Positions 40,097 through 49,408 of a stretch of DNA of 64,000 bases are shown piece by piece (the first letter of the stretch is position 1; every line of letters starts with the position of its first letter). The DNA comes from Kocuria rosea subsp. polaris (GTDB lineage: Bacteria > Actinomycetota > Actinomycetes > Actinomycetales > Micrococcaceae): the NCBI RefSeq assembly GCF_001483755.1, contig NZ_LQBK01000022.1, forward strand, positions 71,992-135,991, in the 5' to 3' direction. The position numbers were made by a program, and so were the translations under genes. Below the pieces are notes generated by a model. The model did no database searches. It had not been told where the DNA came from and saw only the letters and a list, made by a program, of their open reading frames with translations.

Positions 40097-40492
40097 GTGG
40101 ACCTGCTCCTGGACCGTTCCGTGCTGCTCGGGGTGCGCACCCCGGAGCGCTGCCCCGAGCTGGCCGGGGTCCTGCGCCGGCAGGGTCACCGGCGGCTGTT
40201 CGTGCCGGCCACGGTGCTCGGCGAGCTGCTCGCCGAGCGGCCCGACGAGACGCTGTGGGCGGAGCAGCTCGAGCTGCGCTTCCCGGGCCGGGTGCTGCCG
40301 GTGGACGCCGCCGTGGCCCGGGCGTGGGGCGCGCTGGCGGCACGGGCGACGGCCGACCCGCTCGCCGGCCTCACCGCGGCCACGGCCCTGGTGCACGGGC
40401 TGACCGTGCTGACCGCGGAGCCCGGGCGGTACGCCGGCACCGGGACGTCCGTCCTGGACGCGTCCCCCGCCCCGCGGCAGTCCTCGCGGTAG
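40097..40492 (+). CDS. PIN-domain (VapC/FitB-like) protein, active site apparently degraded
   Basis: 131 aa, GTG 40097. The end LPVDAAVARAWGALAARA...TAATALVHGLTVLTAEPGRYAGTGTSVLD follows the FitB/VapC family closely. First acid Asp6 (LLDRSVL) and Glu of VLGELLAER are kept. The third catalytic acid, normally in a (I/V)DALIAATA motif, is replaced in PLAGLTAATA, and the usual TRN..DF is TAEPGRY. VapC toxins are RNases; loss of this acid usually abolishes activity. It could be an inactive remnant or a binding-only domain. It follows a small ORF and converges on mgtA with a 3-bp gap. Confidence 0.75.
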   Translation: MDLLLDRSVLLGVRTPERCPELAGVLRRQGHRRLFVPATVLGELLAERPDETLWAEQLELRFPGRVLPVDAAVARAWGALAARATADPLAGLTAATALVHGLTVLTAEPGRYAGTGTSVLDASPAPRQSSR

Positions 40493-40495
40493 CCC

Positions 40496-41665
40496 TCAGG
40501 CGGCCCGGCGGCGGCGCGGGCCGCGCTCCGGCACCGAGAGCTCCAGGGCGCGCTCGTAGTGCTCGAGCAGCTGCCCGACCAGCACGTCCCACGTCCGGCC
40601 CTGGACCGCCGCGTGCGCGGCGGCGCCGAACGCGGCCCGCTTCGCCTCGTCGCCCAGGAGGTCGGCCACGTGCCCCCGCAGCGCTCCGAGGTCGCCCGGG
40701 GGATAGAGCCAGCCGGTGCGGGACCGGTCCACGAGGTCGAGGGGCCCGCCCCGGCCGGTCGCGACCACCGGCACCCCGGAGGCCATGGCCTCCTGGATCG
40801 TCTGGCAGAACGTCTCGAACTCGCCGGGATGGACGAACACGTCGAAGGACGCCATGATGCGGGCGAGCTCCGCGCCGCTGCGCCGCCCGGTGAAGTGGGC
40901 CTGCGGGAGCCGGCGGCGCAGGACGTCCTCCTCCGGGCCCGAGCCCACGACCACGAGACGCGTGCCGGGCAGGTCCGCGACCGCGGCGAGGTCCTCGACC
41001 TGCTTCTCTGGGGCGATCCGGCCCACGTAGCCGACGATCCGCCGGCCGTCGCCGACCTCCTCCCGCCACTGCTCGTCCCGGTGCCGGGGGCTGAAGCGGG
41101 TGGTGTCCACCCCGCGCCGCCACAGGTGCACGTCCCGGACGCCGTGCTCGGTGAGCTGACGGACGGCCGAGGTGGACGGCGCGAGCGTGAGCGTCGCGAG
41201 GTTGTGCATGGAGCGCACGTGCCCCCACAGGAGCTGCTCGAGGAACGGGGCCCCGTACTTGGCCGCGTAGCCGGGCACGTCCGTCTGGTAGACCGCCACG
41301 CACGGCACCCCGAGCTGCCGGGCCGCCAGGATCGCCCGGCGGCCCAGCACGAACGGGGAGGCCACGTGGACCACGTCCGGCCGGAAGCGCTCGAGCTGCC
41401 GGCGCACCCGCGCCACGGTCCCCCCGGCCACGCGCACCGCCGGATAGCCCGTGAGCGGCACGGCGGGCAGCCGGTGCACCGGCACCCCGTCCAGGTCCTC
41501 GACGACGTCCTCGGCGGGGCGCCCGAGCGGAGCGGGGCCGTAGGAGGGTGCCACGACGGCGACGTCGTGCCCTCCGGCGACCAGCTGCTCGAGGACCCGC
41601 AGCACCGAGTGGGTGACTCCGTTCAAGTGGGGGAGGAACTGCTCGGCGACCACGGCGACTCTCAT
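40496..41665 (-). CDS. mgtA: GT4 glycosyltransferase, GDP-mannose-dependent alpha-mannosyltransferase (MgtA-like)
   Basis: 389 aa GT-B fold. The N terminus MRVAVVAEQFLPHLNGVTHSVLRVLEQL and HPGEFETFCQTIQEAMASGVPVVATGRGG (the EX7E-type region, about 276-303) match the MgtA group, which mannosylates glucuronosyl-diacylglycerol in corynebacteria and mycobacteria. DVVHVASPFVLG and GYVGRIAPEKQVEDL (about 213) are typical donor/acceptor regions. Likely makes membrane glycolipid or lipomannan precursor at the inner face of the membrane. The last residues are Arg-rich. A CAGGCT box 7 bp before the ATG suggests a leaderless mRNA. Confidence 0.87.
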   Translation of the reverse strand: MRVAVVAEQFLPHLNGVTHSVLRVLEQLVAGGHDVAVVAPSYGPAPLGRPAEDVVEDLDGVPVHRLPAVPLTGYPAVRVAGGTVARVRRQLERFRPDVVHVASPFVLGRRAILAARQLGVPCVAVYQTDVPGYAAKYGAPFLEQLLWGHVRSMHNLATLTLAPSTSAVRQLTEHGVRDVHLWRRGVDTTRFSPRHRDEQWREEVGDGRRIVGYVGRIAPEKQVEDLAAVADLPGTRLVVVGSGPEEDVLRRRLPQAHFTGRRSGAELARIMASFDVFVHPGEFETFCQTIQEAMASGVPVVATGRGGPLDLVDRSRTGWLYPPGDLGALRGHVADLLGDEAKRAAFGAAAHAAVQGRTWDVLVGQLLEHYERALELSVPERGPRRRRAA

Positions 41666-41780
41666 GGGCCCGAGCCTGCCCGGGCCGCGCGGCCGGACGG
41701 GAAGCGGCGCGTGGCCCGCCGGTGAAGGCCTCGTGAAGCCTCTGCCGGGGCGCCGCGCGGGCGTGGGAAGATGGTCGGTG

Positions 41781-43394
41781 ATGAACTCCCATGGCTCCTC
41801 TTCCCCCGCCGCACGCCCCGACCGCAGGGGCGTGCCGATGCCGCTGTGGCTGCAGGGCGTGCTGGAACTCGGCTCCGTGGCCGTGGTGTCCTACCTGCTC
41901 GTCCTGCTGACCGTCCTCATGGTGTGGCTCGCCGACGGCTTCGACACCCTCGGACTGACCGGGGGGATCGTGCTCTCGGGCCACGTGTGGCTGCTCGCCC
42001 ACCTCACGCCCCTCCAGGTGGCCCTGGACCCGGGCGCGGGACTGCCCGCGACCACCGGGACGCTCAACCTCGTCCCCCTGGGGCTGACCGTCGTCCCGTT
42101 CGCGCTCGCCTGGCACGCCGGGCGGCGGCTGGCGCGGGCCTGCTGGGAGGGCCAGTTCTGGCAGCCGTACCTCAGCGGCCTCGCCGCCTACTCCGCGCTC
42201 GGCGCCGCGGCGGCGCTGCTGTTCACCGGGGAGCAGGTCTCGGCGAGCCCGGCCGCGGCGGCCGTCTTCCCGCTCGTGCCCGTGGCCCTGGGCGGGTTCG
42301 TGGGCGCGTACCGGGCCTCCCGGTCCCTGCCGGGGCTGATCGGCGTCAACGCCGCCGCGTGGGTGGAGCGCACGAGCCAGTACTCCCGCTGGGCCGGGTC
42401 CTACGTCTGGGCGGTGCTGCGCGCCGGCTTCGTCGCGGCCGTCGCCGGGGTCGGCGCCGGGGCGGCCCTGCTCGCCGCCGCCCTGTTCTGGAACTGGAAC
42501 GACGTGGTGGGCGTCTACCAGCGGCTCGGCACCGGCGTGCCCGGGGACACCGCGCTGACCGGGCTGCAGCTCGGCTACCTGCCCAATCTCGCGGTCTACG
42601 CCCTGGCCTGGGCCACGGGCGCGGGCTTCGACCTCGGCTCCGGCACCCACGCCTCCCCGCTGGGCACCGACCCCGGACCCGTGCCGCTGCTCCCGGCGCT
42701 CGCCGCGCTGCCACCAGAGGAGCTCCCGGCCGGCGCGCTGGGAGTGGTCGCGCTGCCGATCCTGGCCGGCGTCCTCGCCGGCTGGTGGTTCCTGCGCGAG
42801 GGCGAAAACCACCTGGACGACTGGATGGCGCTGCGGCTGCCCGCCCGCTGGATCACGTACCCGGTCTCGACGCTGCTGACCGGGGTGCTCGTGGGCGCGG
42901 TCGCGGGCGTGCTGGTGATGCTGCTGAGCTGGCTGGCGCACGGCTCGCTGGGGCTCGGCCGGCTCACGGACGTGGGGCCCGACGGTCCCGCCGTCCTGCT
43001 GCTGTTCGGCGCCGAGGTGGCCGTCGGGACGGCGGTCGGCTACGTCCTGGGACCGTGGCTCGAGCACGAGCCGCCGTTCGCCCCGCCCCGCGACGAGGAG
43101 GACGGGGAGGACCGGACGCCCGCCGGCCGGCGCGAGGCGCGGCGGCGGCACCGGGAGGAGGCCGCGGCCCGGCGCGCGATGCGCTCGGCGGGCCCGCGGG
43201 GCCCGCGGACCGCGCCGGGGGCCGACCGGGACCGGGCCGGGGCGGAGCGCGCCGGCACGGTGCCGTGGGCGGCTCAGGGGCGGGCCGGGGCGGGGTCCGG
43301 TCCCGCGGAGGCGTTCGACGTGGACGCGGTCGACGCCGTCGAGGCGCCCGCCGCGTCGTCCGACGCCGGCGCGCCCCGGTCGCCGGAGAGATAG
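41781..43394 (+). CDS. DUF6350-type multi-pass membrane protein
   Basis: 537 aa from ATG 41781. About ten membrane helices between residues 25 and 430 (for example LGSVAVVSYLLVLLTVLMVWLA near 27 and AGVLVMLLSWLA near 380), then a basic/low-complexity cytoplasmic tail of about 110 residues (EARRRHREEAAARRAMR, Ala/Gly-rich). This family is conserved directly upstream of purN in many actinobacteria and is annotated DUF6350 or PerM-like; the function is unknown. The 3' end overlaps a convergent gene by 121 bp. Confidence 0.82.
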   Translation: MNSHGSSSPAARPDRRGVPMPLWLQGVLELGSVAVVSYLLVLLTVLMVWLADGFDTLGLTGGIVLSGHVWLLAHLTPLQVALDPGAGLPATTGTLNLVPLGLTVVPFALAWHAGRRLARACWEGQFWQPYLSGLAAYSALGAAAALLFTGEQVSASPAAAAVFPLVPVALGGFVGAYRASRSLPGLIGVNAAAWVERTSQYSRWAGSYVWAVLRAGFVAAVAGVGAGAALLAAALFWNWNDVVGVYQRLGTGVPGDTALTGLQLGYLPNLAVYALAWATGAGFDLGSGTHASPLGTDPGPVPLLPALAALPPEELPAGALGVVALPILAGVLAGWWFLREGENHLDDWMALRLPARWITYPVSTLLTGVLVGAVAGVLVMLLSWLAHGSLGLGRLTDVGPDGPAVLLLFGAEVAVGTAVGYVLGPWLEHEPPFAPPRDEEDGEDRTPAGRREARRRHREEAAARRAMRSAGPRGPRTAPGADRDRAGAERAGTVPWAAQGRAGAGSGPAEAFDVDAVDAVEAPAASSDAGAPRSPER

Positions 43395-43789
43395 CTCCAG
43401 ATCCCGTCCTCGAGCTCCTGCTGGCACTGCGCCTCCCCGGAGAGGGTGAGGGTGCCGGCGACGCACTCCTGGTAGGCCTCGGCCAGGGGCCACAGCGCCA
43501 GGCGCGCCCCGCCGGTGAGCAGGCTCAGCGAGCCCAGCACGATCGCGGCGACCGCGCTCACCACCAGCAGCCGGCGCCGGTCCGTCCCGCGGGAGCGCAC
43601 GAGGGCCGCGACGCCCAGCCCGATCCCGGCGGCCGCGAGCACAACCCCCGCCACGGTCGGCCACAGCCCGGAGCCGACGAGCACCAGGGCCACCGCCGCG
43701 CACACCAGCGCACCTCCTGCCGTGCGGGTCGCGGCGGCGCGTCGTGCGTCCGCAGGGGCTGCCTCGGGACTCGGGCGGGGAGGGGTCAT
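43274..43789 (-). CDS. small membrane protein of unknown function
   Basis: 171 aa from ATG 43787-43789. Two or three hydrophobic segments (GALVCAAVALVLVGSGLW, then TVAGVVLAAAGIGLGVAALV, and LLVVSAVAAIVLGSLSLL), followed by the extracytoplasmic-looking stretch YQECVAGTLTLSGEAQCQQELEDGIWSYL with two cysteines that may pair, and a Ser/Thr/Ala-rich tail. Resembles DUF4190-like lipoprotein-free membrane proteins but no family is sure. It overlaps the convergent DUF6350 gene by 121 bp at the 3' ends. The start is 60 bp from divergent purN. Confidence 0.65.
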   Translation of the reverse strand: MTPPRPSPEAAPADARRAAATRTAGGALVCAAVALVLVGSGLWPTVAGVVLAAAGIGLGVAALVRSRGTDRRRLLVVSAVAAIVLGSLSLLTGGARLALWPLAEAYQECVAGTLTLSGEAQCQQELEDGIWSYLSGDRGAPASDDAAGASTASTASTSNASAGPDPAPARP

Positions 43790-43849
43790 GCCTTTCACTC
43801 TAGGGCACCCCGGGCACCGGTCCCCGCCCGCGCCACTAGACTCGACGGC

Positions 43850-44431
43850 ATGCGCATCGTGGTCATGGTCTCCGGCTCCGGCACCAATCTGCAGGCGGTC
43901 CTCGACGCCGTCCGGGAGGGCCGGATCGACGTCGAGATCGCCGCCGTGGGCGCGGACCGGCCCTGCACCGGCCTGGAACGGGCCCGGCAGGCCGGGGTGG
44001 AGACCTTCCTGGTCCGGCCCGGCGACCACCCGGACCGGACGCGGTGGAACCGCGCCCTGCAGGCGGCGGTGGCCGCCCGGGAGCCCGACCGGGTCCTCTT
44101 CGCGGGGTTCATGCGGATCGTGGACGCCGAGTTCGTCGAGGCGTTCGCGGGGCGGATCATCAACACCCACCCGTCCCTGCTGCCGTCCTTCCCGGGCGCG
44201 CACGCGGTGCGGGACGCCCTCGCGCACGGGGTGAAGGTCACCGGTGTCACCGTCCACGAGGTCGTCGCCGACGTCGACGCCGGTCCGATCCTGGCGCAGG
44301 CGGCGGTGCCCGTGGCGGACGGGGACACCGAGGCGCAGCTGCACGAGCGGATCAAGGCCGCCGAGCGCGAGCTGCTGGTGCGCACGCTCGGCGAGACGGC
44401 CCGGCGGGGCGCCCTGCACGACGCCCGGTGA
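43850..44431 (+). CDS. purN: phosphoribosylglycinamide formyltransferase
   Basis: 193 aa. Formyltransferase fold with SGSGTNLQAVLDA (phosphate loop, about 8-20) and the catalytic triad Asn105, His107 (INTHPSLLPSFPG) and Asp143 (VADVDAGPI). Transfers formyl from 10-formyl-THF to GAR in purine synthesis. TAGACT at 43837-43842 sits 7 bp before the ATG, suggesting a leaderless transcript. purH follows after 77 bp, the usual purNH order. Confidence 0.96.
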   Translation: MRIVVMVSGSGTNLQAVLDAVREGRIDVEIAAVGADRPCTGLERARQAGVETFLVRPGDHPDRTRWNRALQAAVAAREPDRVLFAGFMRIVDAEFVEAFAGRIINTHPSLLPSFPGAHAVRDALAHGVKVTGVTVHEVVADVDAGPILAQAAVPVADGDTEAQLHERIKAAERELLVRTLGETARRGALHDAR

Positions 44432-44451
44432 GCGGGCCCGGCACGGGTCCG

Positions 44452-44478
44452 TAAAATGGTCCCGGCGGATCCCGCCGG
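44452..44478 (+). promoter_or_regulatory. possible purH promoter and 5' hairpin
   Basis: TAAAAT at 44452-44457 is a near-consensus -10 box within the purN-purH gap. It is followed by the 7-bp hairpin CCGGCGG-ATC-CCGCCGG (44462-44478) in the expected leader. I see no ZTP-riboswitch consensus. Confidence 0.4.
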
Positions 44479-44508
44479 CAACCACGACCTCGAACGCTTG
44501 GAGAACCT

Positions 44509-46119
44509 GTGAGCCCCACCCAGCTTGACCGTGTACCCATCAAGAGGGCGCTGGTGTCCGTCTACGACAAGACCGGGCTGGAGGGCCTCGCCACGGGCCT
44601 GCACCGGGCCGGCGTCGCGATCGTCTCCACCGGCTCGACCGCACGGCGGATCGCCGCACTGGGCGTGCCGGTCACGGAGGTCGCGGACGTCACCGGGTTC
44701 CAGGAGTGCCTGGAGGGCCGGGTCAAGACCCTGCACCCGCGGGTGCACGCCGGCATCCTCGCGGACCGCCGCAAGCAGGACCACATGGACCAGCTCGCGG
44801 AGCTGGAGATCGAGCCGTTCGACCTCGTGGTCGTGAACCTCTACCCGTTCGCGGACACGGTGCGCTCCGGCGCGGGCCAGGACGAGGTCGTCGAGCAGAT
44901 CGACATCGGCGGTCCTTCCATGGTCCGGGCCGCCGCCAAGAACCACGCGGCCGTGTCCGTGGTGGTCGACCCGTCCTCCTACGACGCGGTCGTCGAGGCC
45001 GCGGCCTCGGGCGGCTTCGACCTGCGGGCGCGGCGGCGGCTGGCCGCCGCGGCGTTCGCGCACACCGCCGCCTACGACACCGCGGTGGCGACCTGGACAG
45101 CCCAGCAGTTCGAGCAGGACGAGGACGCCAACTTCTGGCCGCCCTACGCCGGCCTGGCCCTGCAGCGCTCCGCCTCGCTGCGCTACGGCGAGAACCCCCA
45201 CCAGAAGGGGGCGCTCTACGTGGACGAGGCCGCGGCGCCCGGCATCGCCCAGGCCGACCAGCTGCACGGCAAGGAGATGTCCTACAACAACTACGTGGAC
45301 GCCGACGCCGCGCTGCGCGCCGCCTACGACTTCGACGAGCCGGCCGTGGCCGTCGTCAAGCACAACAACCCGTGCGGGCTCGCCGTGGCCACCCCCGGCG
45401 CCGAGGACCCGATCACCGACGCCCACCGCAAGGCCCACGCGTGCGACCCGCTCTCCGCGTACGGCGGCGTGATCGCCGCCAACCGGACCGTGACCCGGGC
45501 CATGGCCGAGACCGTGCGCGACATCTTCACCGAGGTCGTCGTGGCCCCCGGGTTCGAGCCCGCGGCCCTCGAGATCCTGCAGGCCAAGAAGAACATCCGC
45601 CTGCTGGAGCTGCCCGAGGGCTTCGAGCGGGACGTCCTCGAGTACCGGCAGGTCTCCGGCGGCGCGCTGCTGCAGGTCGCCGACCGGCTCGACGCCGAGG
45701 GCGACGACCCGGCCGGCTGGACGCTGGCCGCGGGGACGCCGGCGGACGAGGGGACGCTCGCCGACCTCGCCTTCGCCTGGAAGGCCCTGCGGGCGGTGAA
45801 GTCCAACGCGATCCTGCTCGCCGACCACGGCGCCTCCGTGGGCATCGGCATGGGACAGGTCAACCGCGTGGACTCCTGCAGGCTCTCCGTGGAGCGCGCC
45901 AACGCCCTCGGCGAGGACGGCGCCGAGCGCGCCCGCGGGGCCGTGGCGGCCTCGGACGCGTTCTTCCCGTTCGCGGACGGTCTGCAGGTGCTCCTGGACG
46001 CCGGGGTGCGCGCCGTGGTCCAGCCCGGCGGGTCCATCCGGGACGAGGAGGTCGTGGCCGCGGCCGAGGCCGCCGGCGTGACGATGTACTTCACGGGAGC
46101 GCGGCACTTCTTCCACTGA
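44509..46119 (+). CDS. purH: bifunctional AICAR formyltransferase / IMP cyclohydrolase
   Basis: 536 aa, GTG 44509 with GGAG nearby. N-terminal MGS-like IMP cyclohydrolase domain ([38 protein letters not shown]; about 1-200). C-terminal AICARFT domain with [25 protein letters not shown] and [16 protein letters not shown]. It performs the last two steps of de novo purine synthesis, again using 10-formyl-THF. Full-length, all motifs present. Confidence 0.98.
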   Translation: MSPTQLDRVPIKRALVSVYDKTGLEGLATGLHRAGVAIVSTGSTARRIAALGVPVTEVADVTGFQECLEGRVKTLHPRVHAGILADRRKQDHMDQLAELEIEPFDLVVVNLYPFADTVRSGAGQDEVVEQIDIGGPSMVRAAAKNHAAVSVVVDPSSYDAVVEAAASGGFDLRARRRLAAAAFAHTAAYDTAVATWTAQQFEQDEDANFWPPYAGLALQRSASLRYGENPHQKGALYVDEAAAPGIAQADQLHGKEMSYNNYVDADAALRAAYDFDEPAVAVVKHNNPCGLAVATPGAEDPITDAHRKAHACDPLSAYGGVIAANRTVTRAMAETVRDIFTEVVVAPGFEPAALEILQAKKNIRLLELPEGFERDVLEYRQVSGGALLQVADRLDAEGDDPAGWTLAAGTPADEGTLADLAFAWKALRAVKSNAILLADHGASVGIGMGQVNRVDSCRLSVERANALGEDGAERARGAVAASDAFFPFADGLQVLLDAGVRAVVQPGGSIRDEEVVAAAEAAGVTMYFTGARHFFH

Positions 46120-46180
46120 TCCGACGCCCCACCGCCGCAGCCCGGCGCCGTCCGACGGCCGCCCGGCACAGCGGTGGGAC

Positions 46181-46242
46181 GCAGCACGCACGGCGACGGC
46201 CGCACTCCCCGCGGGGAGTGCGGCCGTCGCCGTGCGTGCTGC
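46181..46242. terminator. 62-nt perfect palindrome after purH
   Basis: Positions 46181-46211 are exactly complementary to 46212-46242: a 31-bp perfect inverted repeat with no spacer. It sits between the convergent purH and icd genes (62 bp after purH stop, 37 bp before icd stop) and can terminate either transcript. See findings for its unusual length. Confidence 0.9.
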
Positions 46243-46278
46243 CCGCGCCGGTGGGCGCGTTCAGCTCCCGGGGTCAGC

Positions 46279-48501
46279 TCATGCGCTCAGCGAGGAGAGG
46301 ACCCGGTTGAAGGTCTCCGAGGGGCGCATCACCGAGAACGTCTTGGCGTCGTCCGGGCGGTAGTAGCCGCCGATGTCGGCGGGCCGGCCCTGCACGGAGA
46401 GCAGCTCCTCGTTGATGGCGTCCTCGTTCTCGGCCAGCTGCTCCGCCACGGAGGCGAAGGCCTGGGCCAGCTCGGTGTCCTCGTCCTGGCGCGCCAGCTC
46501 CTGGGCCCAGTACAGGGCGAGGTAGAAGTGGCTGCCGCGGTTGTCGATCTCGCCGGCCTTCCGGCTCGGGGACTTGTTCTCCTCCAGGAACGTGCCCGTG
46601 GCCCGGTCCAGGGTCTCGCCGAGGATGCGCGCGCGGGCGTTGTCCGCCGTCGACGCCAGGTGGTCGAGGCTCGCGGCCAGGGCGAGGAACTCGCCGAGGC
46701 TGTCCCAGCGCAGGTGGTTCTCCTCGACCAGCTGCTGGACGTGCTTCGGCGCGGACCCGCCGGCGCCCGTCTCGAACAGCCCGCCGCCGTTGATGAGGGG
46801 GACCACCGAGAGCATCTTCGCGGAGGTGCCCAGCTCCAGGATCGGGAACAGGTCGGTCAGGTAGTCGCGCAGCACGTTGCCGGTGACCGAGATGGTGTCC
46901 TCGCCGCGGCGGATCCGCTCGATCGAGAAGGCGGTGGCCTCCTCGGGGGACATGATCTCGATCTGCAGGCCCTCGGTGTCGTGCTCGGCCAGGTACTCCT
47001 CGACCTTGGCGATGAGGTTGGTGTCGTGGGCGCGGGTGCGGTCCAGCCAGAACACGGCCGGCGTCGAGGAGGCCCGGGCGCGGGTCACGGCGAGCTTGAC
47101 CCAGTCCCGGATGGCGACGTCCTTCGTCTGGCACGCGCGCCAGATGTCGCCGGGGGAGACCTCGTGCTCGACGAGCACGGCGCCGGAGGAGTCGACGACC
47201 TGGACGGTGCCCTTCGCGGGGATCTCGAAGGTCTTGTCGTGGGAGCCGTACTCCTCCGCCTTCATCGCCATGAGGCCCACGTTCGGCACCGAGCCCATCG
47301 TGGTGGGGTCGAACGCGCCGTTGGCGCGGCAGTCGTCGATGACCACCTGGTAGACCCCGGCGTAGGAGCTGTCCGGCAGCACCGCGAGGGTGTCGGCCTC
47401 CTCGCCCTCGGGGCCCCACATGTGCCCGGAGGTGCGGATCATGGCCGGCATCGACGCGTCGACGATGATGTCGGAGGGCACGTGCAGGTTCGTGATGCCC
47501 TTGTCGGAGTTCACCATGGCGAGCTTCGGGCCCTCGGCGAGGCCCTTGTCGATCCCGGCCCGCACGTCGTCGCGCACGTCGGCCGGCAGGGCGTCGAGGC
47601 CGTCGAGGATCGCGGCGAGACCGTTGTCGGAGCTCAGGCCGGCCTCCTCGAGGGCGGCGCCGTGGGTGGCGAAGACCTCCGGGAAGAAGGCCTCGATCAC
47701 GTGGCCGAAGATGATGGGGTCGGAGACCTTCATCATGGTGGCCTTGAGGTGCACCGAGAACAGGACGTCCTCCCGCTTGGCGCGCTCGACCTGCTCCGCG
47801 AGGAACGCGTCCAGGGCCTCGGCCCGCATCACGGTGCCGTCGACGACCTCGCCGGCCAGCACGGGGACGGACTCCTTGAGCACCGTGGTGCCGCCGTCCT
47901 CGCCGACCAGCCGGATCGTCAGGGTGTCGTCGTCCTCCATGACCACGGACTTCTCGTTGTCCCGGAAGTCGTCGGCGCCCATGGTGGCGACGTTCGTCCT
48001 CGACTCCGCCGTCCACTCGCCCATCCGGTGCGGGTTCTTGCGGACGTAGTTCTTCACCGAGGAGGGGGCGCGGCGGTCCGAGTTGCCCTCGCGCAGCACC
48101 GGGTTGACGGCCGAGCCCTTGATCTTGTCGTATCGGGCCCGGACCTCCTGCTCCTCCTCGGTGCGCGGCTCGTCCGGGTAGTCCGGGAGGTCCACGCCCT
48201 GCTGCTGCAGCTCCTTGACGGCGGCCTTCAGCTGCGGGACGGAGGCGGAGATGTTGGGGAGCTTGATGATGTTGGCCTCGGGCTTCTTGGCCAGCTCGCC
48301 GAGCTCGGCGAGGGCGTCGGCCACCCGCTGGTCCTCGGGCAGGCGGTCGTTGAAGGCGGCGAGGATGCGACCGGCCAGGGAGATGTCGCGGGTCTCCACC
48401 TCGACGCCGGCGGTCGAGGCGTAGGCCTCGATGATCGGCTTGAACGAGTAGGTGGCGAGCAGGGGCGCCTCGTCGGTGCGGGTGTAGATGATCTTGGCCA
48501 T
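46279..48501 (-). CDS. icd: NADP-dependent isocitrate dehydrogenase, monomeric type
   Basis: 740 aa from ATG 48499-48501; upstream in-frame Mets lack a ribosome site. The sequence [20 protein letters not shown] and the segments [20 protein letters not shown] and [31 protein letters not shown] are characteristic of the monomeric IDH-II family (usual length about 735-745 aa). Converts isocitrate to 2-oxoglutarate with NADP. Gene alone between two terminators. Together with sucCD it represents TCA cycle functions in this window. Confidence 0.97.
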   Translation of the reverse strand: MAKIIYTRTDEAPLLATYSFKPIIEAYASTAGVEVETRDISLAGRILAAFNDRLPEDQRVADALAELGELAKKPEANIIKLPNISASVPQLKAAVKELQQQGVDLPDYPDEPRTEEEQEVRARYDKIKGSAVNPVLREGNSDRRAPSSVKNYVRKNPHRMGEWTAESRTNVATMGADDFRDNEKSVVMEDDDTLTIRLVGEDGGTTVLKESVPVLAGEVVDGTVMRAEALDAFLAEQVERAKREDVLFSVHLKATMMKVSDPIIFGHVIEAFFPEVFATHGAALEEAGLSSDNGLAAILDGLDALPADVRDDVRAGIDKGLAEGPKLAMVNSDKGITNLHVPSDIIVDASMPAMIRTSGHMWGPEGEEADTLAVLPDSSYAGVYQVVIDDCRANGAFDPTTMGSVPNVGLMAMKAEEYGSHDKTFEIPAKGTVQVVDSSGAVLVEHEVSPGDIWRACQTKDVAIRDWVKLAVTRARASSTPAVFWLDRTRAHDTNLIAKVEEYLAEHDTEGLQIEIMSPEEATAFSIERIRRGEDTISVTGNVLRDYLTDLFPILELGTSAKMLSVVPLINGGGLFETGAGGSAPKHVQQLVEENHLRWDSLGEFLALAASLDHLASTADNARARILGETLDRATGTFLEENKSPSRKAGEIDNRGSHFYLALYWAQELARQDEDTELAQAFASVAEQLAENEDAINEELLSVQGRPADIGGYYRPDDAKTFSVMRPSETFNRVLSSLSA

Positions 48502-48620
48502 GTGCGGGCTGTCTCCCAGGATGTCGTCGGATCGGGGTGGTGCTTCCTGGTGCCAAGATACCCGAGGCGGCGCCCCGCCCGCTGGCCGCCCGGGGAGTGC
48601 GGGGGCTCCGGGCACGACGG

Positions 48621-48651
48621 CGGGCCCGTTCCCCGCGGGGGAACGGGCCCG
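48621..48651 (-). terminator. hairpin after hsp20
   Basis: CGGGCCCGTTCCCC pairs perfectly with GGGGAACGGGCCCG over a GCG loop, 49 bp past the hsp20 stop on the minus strand. Confidence 0.75.
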
Positions 48652-48699
48652 GGCCGTGGCGTCCCGGCCGGTGCGGGGCGGCTGCCGGCCGGGCCGGGC

Positions 48700-49245
48700 T
48701 CAGCCCTCGGTGGACTGCGTGGAGCGTTCGCCGTTGACGAGCTCGCCCTCGCCGATCACGCGGTCGCCGGAGCCGTCCCGGCTCTCTCCCAGGGCCTGCT
48801 GCTCGCCCTGGCCGGAGACCTGCTCGCCCTGGCCGGAGACCACCTGGATCTTGCGCGGCTTGGCCTGCGCGGAGACGGGGATCGTCACCGTGAGCACGCC
48901 GTTGTCGTAGTTCGCGGCGATGCCCTGGATGTCGATGCCCTGGCCCAGGTTGAGCTGGCGCACGAACGAGGAGCTCTGCCGCTCCCGGGTGATCCACTGG
49001 ACGTCCTGGACCTCGGGCAGCTTCCGCTCCGCCCGGATGGTCAGCAGCTGGCCGTCGACGTCGACGTCGACGCTGTCGGGGTCGATCCCCGGCAGGTCAG
49101 CCCGCAGGATGTACTGGTCGCCGTCCCGGTACAGGTCCATGGGCATCTCGCGCAGGCCCTGCCGGGCGAACAGCGAGGCGGCGAGCCGGTCGAAATCGTT
49201 GAACGGGGTGAACATCGTGGCCACGTCAATCATCTCCTCAACCAT
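48700..49245 (-). CDS. Hsp20/alpha-crystallin family small heat-shock protein
   Basis: 181 aa with ATG 49243-49245; internal ATGs at 49233 and 49215 are alternatives, and none has a well-spaced ribosome site. Alpha-crystallin domain about 35-135: [31 protein letters not shown] and [24 protein letters not shown], including the conserved A.(Y)[10 protein letters not shown] signature. The C-terminal tail holds two near-identical SGQGEQ units and is low in order. ATP-independent chaperone that holds unfolded proteins. A HAIR-like inverted repeat 23 bp upstream indicates HspR control. Confidence 0.92.
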   Translation of the reverse strand: MVEEMIDVATMFTPFNDFDRLAASLFARQGLREMPMDLYRDGDQYILRADLPGIDPDSVDVDVDGQLLTIRAERKLPEVQDVQWITRERQSSSFVRQLNLGQGIDIQGIAANYDNGVLTVTIPVSAQAKPRKIQVVSGQGEQVSGQGEQQALGESRDGSGDRVIGEGELVNGERSTQSTEG

Positions 49246-49267
49246 GTGAGCAATGTCTTCGACATTT

Positions 49268-49290
49268 AGTTGAGTCGGATCAACTCAACT
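49268..49290. promoter_or_regulatory. HAIR-like HspR operator upstream of hsp20
   Basis: AGTTGAGT-CGGATCA-ACTCAACT: perfect 8-bp arms with a 7-bp spacer. The HspR site HAIR is CTTGAGT-N7-ACTCAAG; this differs only at the outermost bases. Located 23-45 bp upstream of the hsp20 ATG, in the promoter. No hspR gene is in the window. Confidence 0.8.
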
Positions 49291-49408
49291 GTTGACCATG
49301 ATAGTGCCGCCCTGGGAGCTCTTCAACAGGTCCGGGCTCGGATCGCCCACGGCGAACCGCCCGTCGGCGGGCGCCGTGCGCGGGTGCGTCGTGTCAGCGG
49401 GTGTCGGC

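Noticed and set aside
40097-40492. Functional VapC toxin call
   Set aside because: The third catalytic acid is replaced; reported as PIN-domain with degraded site instead.
44432-44508. ZTP (pfl) riboswitch before purH
   Set aside because: Gap is only 77 bp and lacks the conserved ZTP motifs.
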